Shown here: positions 1-5,757 of the stretch, one piece after another
Layout of the letters: each line of letters starts with the position of its first letter
Numbering within the stretch: the stretch's first letter is position 1
Assembly: GCA_016281475.1 (NCBI GenBank)
Contig: JAEEIS010000179.1
Coordinates: forward strand, 1 to 5,758
DNA length: 5,758 nucleotides
Reading direction: 5' to 3'
Source of the DNA: Bacteroidales bacterium
Lineage (GTDB): Bacteria; Bacteroidota; Bacteroidia; Bacteroidales; P3
Position numbers and translations under genes: made by a program
Notes under the pieces: generated by a model
Seen by the model: the letters and a program-made list of their open reading frames with translations, nothing else
The model's database searches: none
Told to the model about the DNA's origin: nothing

Positions 1-1
1 C

Positions 2-247
2 GTGAATATCGAGATGGACTCTATGGGCGACTATCAGCTGACATGGATTCCCGGTTATCAGGAGACCAGTTGGGATGTAGATTACCGTGAACAGGGCACC
101 AGCACCTGGACAACTTTGGCTATCGGCACCTCAAACACCAGCCTCACCATCCTCTCCACCGACCTCACCTCCAATACTCATTATGAGTTCCGCGTCACGG
201 CTAACTGCAGCGACACCAACTTATCCACCTCGGTGGCACTTACCACA
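2..247 (+). other. FN3 domain 1 (N-terminally truncated by window edge)
   Basis: Residues 1-82. The core Trp of strand B (LTW, residue 15), the Trp of strand C (SWDVDY) and the YEFRV-x-x-C motif ending at Cys69 are all present. Complete copies further on have about 20 residues between their first Cys and the LTW-type Trp, so only a few residues of this domain lie before the window. This shows the gene continues upstream. Confidence 0.8.
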
Positions 248-3200
248 CCCTGCTCCTTCGTCACCATCCCCTATTTTTATGGTTTCGAGGATCTCGCCAC
301 CGGTTCCAACACCGTGCGACCCGTCATCCCCTGCTGGAACCATATCAATAACGGTACTTCCTACTATGGCTATCCATACGTTTACGCCTCTGCCGCCCAC
401 ACTGGCAGCCGCGGTCTCTACTGGTATCTTACCACCACCACCGGCACCTATGGCGACTATGAGGCCGTTGTCCTCCCGCCGGTCAGCCCGGTGACCAACC
501 CCGTCAACACCCTGCAGCTATCCTTCTGGGCACGTCCCTCCAGCACCAGCTACAGCCCCATCTTCTACGTGGGTGTGATGACTGACCCCGAGGATATCAC
601 TACCTTCCAGTACGTGGATACCGTCTATGTAACCAACTCCACAGAATGGCAGTACTTCGAGGTGCCCCTTTCCTCCTACACCGGCAACGGCCTCTATGTG
701 GCTGTCCGTGCCAATCGTCCTACCAGCTCTTGGTACGCCTACTTCGACGATGTCTATCTCGAAAACATTCCGAATTGTCCGCGTGTGTTTGATGTCGCTG
801 CCCACGACATCACCCAGACCGATGCCACCATCACATGGACTCCCACTGTCGCTACTGAATACGAAGTGCAGTATGGCTCTGCCGGCTTTACTCCCGGCAC
901 TGGCACTAGCGTCAACTATATCTTTGCCGACTCTGTCGTCCTCACGGGTCTTACCCCCAGCACTGTGTACGATGTCTATGTCCGCGGTCTTTGCAGCGGC
1001 GACAGCAGCAACTGGTCGTTTATGTATCGGTTCCACACCGAGTGCTCGTTTGCAACGCTGCCCATCATCGAGAACTTCGATTTCATCACCGGCAGCACCG
1101 CCACCTCGGGCATGGCCAACATCCTGCCCCCGTGCTGGGACTACTACAACGACGGCACCCGTACCAACTATCAGGGTTCACCGTATGTTTATAACAACGC
1201 CACGTACGCCCATAGCGGCTCTAACTGCATCCGTTTCTATTCATATAACTCTTCGGGCGACTCCAATCAGTACCTCATCCTGCCAATCTTTGACTCCAAC
1301 GACTATGCAATCTCCGACCTTCAGTTGAGTTTCTGGCTCCGAGGCAATAGTACGTCCTCCAACTACTTCAACAATGTGGTGGTAGGTGTGATGACTGACC
1401 CGAACAACGAGTATTCTTTCATCCCCTACGACACCATTCTCTCTGCCACGACCACCTACACCTATCATGAGGTCAACCTTAATCGTTACACCGGTCCTCA
1501 CGGCCGTATCACAATCTTGTTCCCCAAGCCGCTCTCTTCGAGCCAGTATGAATATGGCTATTTGGACGACCTCATGCTCGGACCTATTCCCAACTGCGTC
1601 AGTGTCGATAACCTGACATCCACCTATGTCACCAGCGACACCGTCATTCTTCAGTGGATTCCCGGTGATGCCGAAACAATGTGGGAAGTCTCCTACGACT
1701 CGAACAGCTTTGTAGTCTATGATACCACCTACATAGCCTCCGGCCTCACGCCAAACACCGAATACACCTTCACTGTACGTGCCATCTGCGGGGTTGGCGA
1801 CACCAGCTACCCGATGAGCTACACCCTATACACAGGCTGTGTTCCCATGGCTACACCCTTTACTGAGAATTTCGACACCTGGTCGTCAACAGCTGCCGAC
1901 CCGCTGCCCAACTGCTGGGAGAAACATACCAACTACAGCACCAACTATCCATACGCATCCACTTCGTATCACCTCTCAGGCAGCAAGTCGATGTATATGT
2001 ACTCTACCAGCTCGACCTACTCCTACATGGTTCTCCCGCAATTCGATCTTCCTATCGACAGCACTATGATTTCCTTCTGGCTATACAGAAGCAACACTAC
2101 CTACACTCACAAACTCAAAGTGGGTGTGATGACCAATCCTGCTGACGTCACCACCTTTGTTCAGGTTGCCGAAGTGATTCCCACGTTGAGTTCCGCTTGG
2201 GAGGAATTCGAAGTGACTCTGAACTCTTACACCGGAACCGGCAACCGCATTGCCATCATGTCGCCCGACAACGAGTATAGCTATCCCTATCTCGACGACC
2301 TTACAGTTACCCGCATCAGCGCTTGCCCGCGTGTCTCTGAATTGAGGGCAACATCCGTGTTGCTCGACAGTGCCACCATTGCTTGGAGCGATGGAATCAA
2401 TACTGCTTGGTTTGTGGAATACGACACTGTCAATTTCACTCCTGGCACTGGCCATACAGCGATTTATGTGACTGATTCTTCCTATACTCTCACCGGTCTT
2501 GATTCCGGTACAACCTACCACGTCTATGTCTATCCCGACTGTAGCGGTGCCATAGCCGACCGCCATTTGACTTTCACCACCCTTGCTGCATCTCCTGCCA
2601 CAGTTCCCTACAGCTGCAATTTCGAAGCCGCTGGCGTCAATGGTTGGGATTTCATTCAGGGCGGACAAAACAACTACTGGGTAGTAGGCAACAACACCAA
2701 CCACGGCGGCACCCGCTCAATGTATGTTACCGACAACGGAACCACCAACAATTACAGTGGCACAGCATCTTATTCCTTTGCAACACGCACCTTCTACCTG
2801 CCTGCGGGCGGTTATGTCATCTCTTATGATTGGAAGGCCAACGGTGAGAGTTCGTTCGACTTCCTGCGCGTCGCCCTTGTGCCTGCTAGCACCACTATCG
2901 TTCCTGGCGAATACAACGGATTCAACAATGGCGAAGCGCCTTCGGGCACTCTGCCTACAGGCGGTATTGCCCTTGACGGTGGCGGACGTATGAATCTGCA
3001 GACTAGTTGGCAGACCGAGACAAACGAAATCACCCTTCCCACAACAGGTACCTATAAACTGGTATTTATGTGGCGTAACGATGGTAGTGTCTATAACAAT
3101 CCTCCCGCCGCTATCGACAATGTCTCTGTCATAGCTAACACTTGCCCGATTGTAACCAATGTTACAGCTACTTCCGTAACCACCAACAGCATCACGGTTG

Positions 3201-5596
3201 ATTGGACCGATGTGTCTGGAGCCTCTTCGTGGGAGGTCTCATACAATGGCAACGGAACGACCAGCTCCAACATTGTCAGCTCACACCCGACCACTCTCTC
3301 CGGTCTCACCCCCGCCACGGCTTATCAGATTCGTATTCGACCCATCTGTAGTGCCACCGACACTGGCGGTTGGTGCGAGACATATAACGCCTCAACCAGC
3401 TGCGACCTTATCGTGCCGCCATACACCCAGGATTTCAACGCCGTAGCTGGCACAGCCTACAGCACTGCCGGTGAATTGCCTCCGTGCTGGGAGGGATATT
3501 CCAACGGCACCTCTGCCGGATACATGCCGCATGTGACCGACGGCAGTACCTATTCCTACTCCATCAGCGGCAACGCACTTACGCTGACCAGCGGCAGCGC
3601 CACCTATGGCGACGTCAAGTATGTACGTCTGCCGCAGTTCGCCACACCCGTCAACACCTTGACGATGAGCTACTGGTTCTGCACCGAGAGCAGCACCAAC
3701 GGTACACTCACCGTGGGATACATGACGGGACCCAACTTCACGACCGACTTTGTGCCTGTCACCTCCCATGCCGCCTCGAGTGCCACAGTGCACAGCGGCA
3801 ACGGTGCGCAACCTACAGGAGTCGGCATCTTCGACACTGTCTCATTCGATTCTGTCCCAGCCAACGCCTTGTATGTTGCCTTCAAGTGGGTCTACACCAC
3901 GTCGTTCTATTCCTGCTGCATCGATAATATCGAGGTAACCTCATCCGCTGCAGTCTGTGCCGCTCCCGCTATCACATCTACCACGGGCGACTATCAGAGC
4001 GCAACAATGACCTGGACAGGTGCTGGCTCTAACTATGAGGTGAATATCAAGGAGAACATAGCCAACGACTGGCCTGCCACCGATATTGCCGTCACAGGCA
4101 ACACCTACACCTTCACCGGCCTACTACCTTCCACCAACTACACCCTGCGTGTACGTCAGGACTGCACCGCCGACAGCGTCGGCTATAGCGAATGGGTCTA
4201 CGGTTCGTTTGTGACCGACAGCCTGCCTTGCCTCACTCCCGACAGCTTCGTCGTCACTGCCGTCACCAACGCCGATGCCACCTTCGACTGGTCGCCCATC
4301 GGTAATGAGACCGCATGGGAACTCCACGTCTGGAATAGCGGCAACATCGACAGCTTCTACACTGTCTACACGCATCCTGCCACCGTCGGCGGATATACTC
4401 CTGGCGTCACCTACCAGGCCTCTGTCCGCCCGCTCTGCGGCTCCGCCAACAACATCATCGGCGAATGGGGTGACACCATCACCTTCACCACTGCTATCTG
4501 TCCCGATGTCACAGGCCTCACCGCCTCGGTCAACGAAAACAGCATCACCCTCAACTGGACTGCTGACCCGCTCGCCGTGAGCTGGGAAATCGAGTACGGC
4601 TTCCAAGGCTTCGACCAAGGCACCGGCACCACCGTCACTTCCAGCACCAACACCTATACCATCAACGGTCTGATGGACGACATGCCCTACGACTTCCACG
4701 TACGCGCCGTCTGCGGCACCAACTGGTATAGCGAGGCCTACACCACCGTCACCGCCACCACTGGCAGTGCCAGCATCACCTGCAACACGCCTACGGCCGT
4801 GACCGCCACCGTGGCCGGCAACTCCGCCACCGTCAGCTGGACTGCTGGTGAAGGCAACATCAGCTTCGAACTTGAGTATGGCACCCGCGGCTTCGCCCGT
4901 GGCAGCGGCACCTCTGTCACCGCCACCATGTCGCCCGCCACGCTGACCAACCTCACCTACGAGACCGACTACGACGTCTACGTCCGTGCCTACTGCGGCG
5001 AGAGCACCTACAGCGACTGGAGCCCCGTCGTCAGCTTCACCACCGAGCCTCAAGGCTCTGAGGACTGCGACCCCGTCACCGACCTGTCTGCCTCCAACGT
5101 GACCGAGAGCTCAGCTCTCATCACCTGGACTCCCGGCAACACGGGCGACGAATGGGAAGTCGTGCTGACCAACGCCGGCGGCACCACCCTCAGCCAAGGC
5201 AGCACCACTGAGCACCAGTACCAGCTCAGCAGCCTCACACCTGGCACTGCCTATATCGCTAAGGTCCGCACCGTCTGCGGCGACGGCCAGTACAGCGCCT
5301 TTGTCAGCACCAGCTTTACCACCCAGTCCGTCGGTATCGACGAGGTCGATGGAGCCCAGTGCGCCATCTTCCCCAACCCCACCAGCGGAAATACCACTGT
5401 TACCGTCACCGGTATCAATGGCAAGGTGAAGATTGCTGTGGTCGACATGAACGGCCGCGAGGTCACATCTGAGACCCTCGACTGCTCTGGCGACTGCGCC
5501 AAGACCATGGATGTCGACCACCTCGCACAGGGTGCCTACTTCGTACGCATCACTGGTGAGAACGTCAGCATGGTCCGCAAGCTGATAGTTCGGTGA
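2..5596 (+). CDS. Large secreted FN3 / choice-of-anchor J multidomain surface protein with T9SS type A sorting domain (5' partial)
   Basis: The open frame has 1864 sense codons and stops at TGA 5594-5596. The GTG at 2-4 is probably an internal valine, not a start: it falls inside an FN3 domain whose first strand is missing, and no signal peptide follows. Visible domains by residue of this fragment: FN3 (1-82, partial), J (84-258), FN3 (261-346), J (348-530), FN3 (532-612), J (613-775), FN3 (776-861), divergent J (862-1047), FN3 (1048-1133), J (1134-1318), five FN3 (1319-1775), T9SS C-terminal domain (1777-1864). No enzyme motif, transmembrane segment or coiled coil is apparent. The protein is rich in Thr, Ser and Tyr and has only about 15 lysines. 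From family knowledge, such proteins cross the outer membrane by T9SS and are anchored on the surface or released. An adhesin or glycan/protein-binding role is inferred. A missing N-terminal enzyme domain upstream of the window cannot be excluded. Confidence 0.95.
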   Translation: MNIEMDSMGDYQLTWIPGYQETSWDVDYREQGTSTWTTLAIGTSNTSLTILSTDLTSNTHYEFRVTANCSDTNLSTSVALTTPCSFVTIPYFYGFEDLATGSNTVRPVIPCWNHINNGTSYYGYPYVYASAAHTGSRGLYWYLTTTTGTYGDYEAVVLPPVSPVTNPVNTLQLSFWARPSSTSYSPIFYVGVMTDPEDITTFQYVDTVYVTNSTEWQYFEVPLSSYTGNGLYVAVRANRPTSSWYAYFDDVYLENIPNCPRVFDVAAHDITQTDATITWTPTVATEYEVQYGSAGFTPGTGTSVNYIFADSVVLTGLTPSTVYDVYVRGLCSGDSSNWSFMYRFHTECSFATLPIIENFDFITGSTATSGMANILPPCWDYYNDGTRTNYQGSPYVYNNATYAHSGSNCIRFYSYNSSGDSNQYLILPIFDSNDYAISDLQLSFWLRGNSTSSNYFNNVVVGVMTDPNNEYSFIPYDTILSATTTYTYHEVNLNRYTGPHGRITILFPKPLSSSQYEYGYLDDLMLGPIPNCVSVDNLTSTYVTSDTVILQWIPGDAETMWEVSYDSNSFVVYDTTYIASGLTPNTEYTFTVRAICGVGDTSYPMSYTLYTGCVPMATPFTENFDTWSSTAADPLPNCWEKHTNYSTNYPYASTSYHLSGSKSMYMYSTSSTYSYMVLPQFDLPIDSTMISFWLYRSNTTYTHKLKVGVMTNPADVTTFVQVAEVIPTLSSAWEEFEVTLNSYTGTGNRIAIMSPDNEYSYPYLDDLTVTRISACPRVSELRATSVLLDSATIAWSDGINTAWFVEYDTVNFTPGTGHTAIYVTDSSYTLTGLDSGTTYHVYVYPDCSGAIADRHLTFTTLAASPATVPYSCNFEAAGVNGWDFIQGGQNNYWVVGNNTNHGGTRSMYVTDNGTTNNYSGTASYSFATRTFYLPAGGYVISYDWKANGESSFDFLRVALVPASTTIVPGEYNGFNNGEAPSGTLPTGGIALDGGGRMNLQTSWQTETNEITLPTTGTYKLVFMWRNDGSVYNNPPAAIDNVSVIANTCPIVTNVTATSVTTNSITVDWTDVSGASSWEVSYNGNGTTSSNIVSSHPTTLSGLTPATAYQIRIRPICSATDTGGWCETYNASTSCDLIVPPYTQDFNAVAGTAYSTAGELPPCWEGYSNGTSAGYMPHVTDGSTYSYSISGNALTLTSGSATYGDVKYVRLPQFATPVNTLTMSYWFCTESSTNGTLTVGYMTGPNFTTDFVPVTSHAASSATVHSGNGAQPTGVGIFDTVSFDSVPANALYVAFKWVYTTSFYSCCIDNIEVTSSAAVCAAPAITSTTGDYQSATMTWTGAGSNYEVNIKENIANDWPATDIAVTGNTYTFTGLLPSTNYTLRVRQDCTADSVGYSEWVYGSFVTDSLPCLTPDSFVVTAVTNADATFDWSPIGNETAWELHVWNSGNIDSFYTVYTHPATVGGYTPGVTYQASVRPLCGSANNIIGEWGDTITFTTAICPDVTGLTASVNENSITLNWTADPLAVSWEIEYGFQGFDQGTGTTVTSSTNTYTINGLMDDMPYDFHVRAVCGTNWYSEAYTTVTATTGSASITCNTPTAVTATVAGNSATVSWTAGEGNISFELEYGTRGFARGSGTSVTATMSPATLTNLTYETDYDVYVRAYCGESTYSDWSPVVSFTTEPQGSEDCDPVTDLSASNVTESSALITWTPGNTGDEWEVVLTNAGGTTLSQGSTTEHQYQLSSLTPGTAYIAKVRTVCGDGQYSAFVSTSFTTQSVGIDEVDGAQCAIFPNPTSGNTTVTVTGINGKVKIAVVDMNGREVTSETLDCSGDCAKTMDVDHLAQGAYFVRITGENVSMVRKLIVR
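251..775 (+). other. Choice-of-anchor J (MAM/cleaved-adhesin-like) domain J1
   Basis: Residues 84-258. It opens with Cys84 and a PYFYGFEDL strand, followed by IPCWNH (Cys111-Trp112). A GSRGLYWY strand, the LQLSFWAR strand and VGVMTDPED (190-198) follow, and the domain closes with YFDDVYLENIPNC. This order of motifs is typical of the beta-sandwich modules that Bacteroidota surface proteins share with gingipain adhesin regions. The ligand is unknown. Confidence 0.75.
782..1039 (+). other. FN3 domain 2 (long 'GFxPGTGT' subtype)
   Basis: Residues 261-346. Strand B is TITWTP. Strand C is YEVQYG, followed by GFTPGTGTSV, an insertion shared with FN3 domains 4, 8 and 9 of the same protein. LTGLTPSTVYDVYVRGLC (Cys331) is the usual E-F-loop/F-strand signature. 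The following Cys348 at the domain border is a plausible disulfide partner. Confidence 0.8.
1043..1591 (+). other. Choice-of-anchor J domain J2
   Basis: Residues 348-530. Motifs in order: PIIENFDF, LPPCWDYYNDGT (Cys378-Trp379), SGSNCIRFYS, YLILPIF, LQLSFWLRGNS, VGVMTDPNN (461-469) and YLDDLMLGPIPNC. It is closest to J1, sharing even the DNA of the VGVMTDP segment (19 of 20 bases between 569-588 and 1382-1401). This indicates duplication of the FN3-J unit. Confidence 0.75.
1595..1837 (+). other. FN3 domain 3 (short subtype)
   Basis: Residues 532-612. VILQWIPGDAETMWEVSYD gives the B and C strands, and SGLTPNTEYTFTVRAIC (Cys596) gives the F strand. It lacks the GTGT insertion of FN3 domains 2, 4, 8 and 9. 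The IPG-x-x-E-T-x-W-x-V pattern closely resembles FN3 domain 1 (IPGYQETSWDV), so domains 1 and 3 are probably recent paralogous copies. Confidence 0.8.
1838..2326 (+). other. Choice-of-anchor J domain J3
   Basis: Residues 613-775. Motifs: PFTENFDTWSS, LPNCWEKHTN (Cys638-Trp639), SGSKSMYMYS, YMVLPQFDLP, ISFWLYRSN, VGVMTNPAD (707-715) and YLDDLTVTRISAC. It is the shortest of the C-W type J domains here. Its DNA is comparatively AT-rich (about 47% GC over 2041-2220 by hand count). Confidence 0.75.
2327..2584 (+). other. FN3 domain 4 (long subtype)
   Basis: Residues 776-861. ATIAWSDG and WFVEYDTVNFTPGTGH mark strands B and C with the GTG insertion. LTGLDSGTTYHVYVYPDC (Cys847) marks the F strand. 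Unlike FN3 domains 1-3 and 5, it has no Cys at its C-terminal border. This coincides with the switch to the divergent J4 domain. Confidence 0.75.
2585..3142 (+). other. Divergent choice-of-anchor J domain J4
   Basis: Residues 862-1047. It starts VPYSCNFEAAGVNGWDF, then NYWVVGNNTNHGGTRSMYVTD, then YLPAGGYVISYDWKANGESSFDFLRVALVP, and ends YKLVFMWRNDG..PAAIDNVSVIANTC. It lacks the Cys-Trp and VGVMT motifs of J1-J3, but it has the W-x-V-G...GG-x-x-S-M-Y-V block and the terminal IDNVSV strand of a second common J-domain subtype. It is probably a different ligand-binding or structural module from its neighbours; the ligand is unknown. Confidence 0.7.
3143..3400 (+). other. FN3 domain 5 (short subtype)
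   Basis: Residues 1048-1133. SITVDWTDVSGASSWEVSY gives strands B-C, and LSGLTPATAYQIRIRPIC (Cys1116) gives the F strand. An extra Cys1125 follows in the F-G region, with Cys1134 at the border to J5. Confidence 0.8.
3401..3955 (+). other. Choice-of-anchor J domain J5
   Basis: Residues 1134-1318. It returns to the C-W subtype: PYTQDFNAVAG, LPPCWEGYSNGT (Cys1162-Trp1163), YVRLPQF, LTMSYWF and LTVGYMTGPN (1236-1245). It ends with YSCCIDNIEVTSS and is followed by Cys1319. Differences from J1-J3 are Cys1227, the vicinal pair Cys1305-Cys1306, and an insertion around residues 1256-1285 (SHAASS to SVPAN). It is the last J module before the all-FN3 stalk. Confidence 0.7.
3956..5326 (+). repeat. Tandem array of five FN3 domains (FN3 6-10), putative stalk
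   Basis: Residues 1319-1775, no J domain between copies. Approximate units: 1319-1406, 1409-1497, 1500-1587, 1594-1682 and 1689-1775. Each has a strand-B Trp (MTWT, FDWS, LNWT, VSWT, ITWT) and an F-strand V-R-x-x-C Cys (Cys1388, 1479, 1571, 1665, 1759). Copies 8 and 9 carry the GF-x-x-G-(T/S)-GT insertion. FN3 arrays usually act as spacers, so I infer a stalk placing the J domains away from the cell. The coding DNA is markedly C-rich at third positions (about 66% GC over 4741-4920). Confidence 0.85.
5330..5593 (+). other. T9SS type A C-terminal sorting domain
   Basis: Residues 1777-1864. The signature FPNPTSG is at 1790-1796 (5369-5389). It is followed by a beta-rich domain with VKIAVVDMNGREV, the LAQGAYFVRI strand and the terminal basic KLIVR, all diagnostic of the Por secretion system tail. 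In this family the tail directs passage through the outer-membrane translocon, then is removed by the PorU-type sortase while the mature protein is attached to lipopolysaccharide or released. An unusual detail is the Cys-Ser-Gly-Asp-Cys pair (Cys1828, Cys1832). Confidence 0.93.
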
Positions 5597-5626
5597 ACAG
5601 TGACCTGTGAACTGTGACCAGTGACA
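5592..5626 (+). repeat. Left heptamer array, five units, overlapping the stop codon
   Basis: Consecutive 7-nt units read GGTGAAC, AGTGACC, TGTGAAC, TGTGACC, AGTGACA, consensus (A/T)GTGA(C/A)C. The first unit contains the TGA stop of the large gene (5594-5596). The array is the left arm of the downstream palindrome. Confidence 0.85.
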
Positions 5627-5642
5627 CGAACGTTTTCGTTAA

Positions 5643-5677
5643 GCCGAATGCAGACGAACTTGTTCGTATGCTGAGGC
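5643..5677. repeat. Nested stem-loop at the centre of the palindrome
   Basis: GCC 5643-5645 pairs with GGC 5675-5677, GCA 5650-5652 with TGC 5669-5671, and ACGAAC 5654-5659 with GTTCGT 5662-5667. The apex is TT, and there is one G/A mismatch (5653/5668). The 4-nt by 3-nt internal loop is 5646-5649 against 5672-5674. Confidence 0.65.
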
Positions 5678-5705
5678 GAGAAAACGTCACGAAGTAAAGC
5701 GCTCG

Positions 5706-5733
5706 TTTCACAGGTCACTGGTCACAGGTCACT
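5706..5733 (-). repeat. Right heptamer array, four units, inverted
   Basis: On the plus strand the units are TTTCACA, GGTCACT, GGTCACA, GGTCACT. On the minus strand they read as the same (A/T)GTGACC family as the left array. A and T at the variable position alternate regularly. Confidence 0.85.
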
Positions 5734-5757
5734 AGTAATCGGAATACTCCGATTACT
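5734..5757. terminator. Perfect 10-bp hairpin, possible transcription terminator
   Basis: AGTAATCGGA (5734-5743) is exactly complementary to 5748-5757, with a 4-nt ATAC loop. It begins at the base directly after the large palindrome. No T-tract can be seen because the window ends at 5758, so the terminator role is only a possibility. It could equally be one end of a further repeat or a bidirectional 3'-end structure. Confidence 0.45.

Larger units (their letters stand above)
5599..5733. repeat. Imperfect ~135-nt palindromic intergenic element
   Basis: Positions 5599-5629 pair with 5703-5733 at 27 of 31 positions (unpaired at 5611, 5613, 5620, 5625), with a perfect 12-bp outer end (5599-5610 with 5722-5733). 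A second register is also possible (5612-5625 with 5714-5727, 14 bp perfect), because the arms are internally repetitive. Inside the arms, 5630-5637 pairs with 5680-5687, followed by a nested stem-loop. It carries no open reading frame of note. It could be a dispersed palindromic repeat (REP/MITE-like), a transcript 3'-end stabiliser, or both. No target-site duplication is evident. Confidence 0.75.

Noticed and set aside
2..4. GTG as the true start codon
   Set aside because: It is inside an FN3 domain missing only its first strand, with no signal peptide after it, although the protein must be exported for T9SS. The gene therefore extends upstream.
518..1036. Minus-strand open frame of 172 codons
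   Set aside because: It lies entirely antisense to the J1-FN3-2 coding sequence, and its product resembles no family. It is a shadow of the plus-strand gene.
696..1328. Plus-strand +1-frame open frame of 210 codons
   Set aside because: It is a Ser/Pro/Thr-rich overlap product with no domain, inside a frame that has clear FN3 and J domains across the same bases.
4124..5053. Long minus-strand open frame of 309 codons opposite the FN3 stalk
   Set aside because: Its Gly/Val/Ala/Asp-rich, low-complexity product has no recognisable domain. It mirrors the C-rich third positions of the real gene, which suppress antisense stops. No ribosome binding site or independent context was seen.
5643..5677. 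tRNA or other standard small RNA
   Set aside because: The fold is one nested stem-loop, with no cloverleaf, T-loop or anticodon features.
5536..5718. Minus-strand open frame of 60 codons running from the intergenic repeat into the gene end
   Set aside because: It consists of repeat heptamers plus antisense of the T9SS domain. No family resemblance and no start signal.
5592..5733. CRISPR array
   Set aside because: The repeats are 7 nt, contiguous and inverted about a centre, without unique spacers of 30 nt or so.
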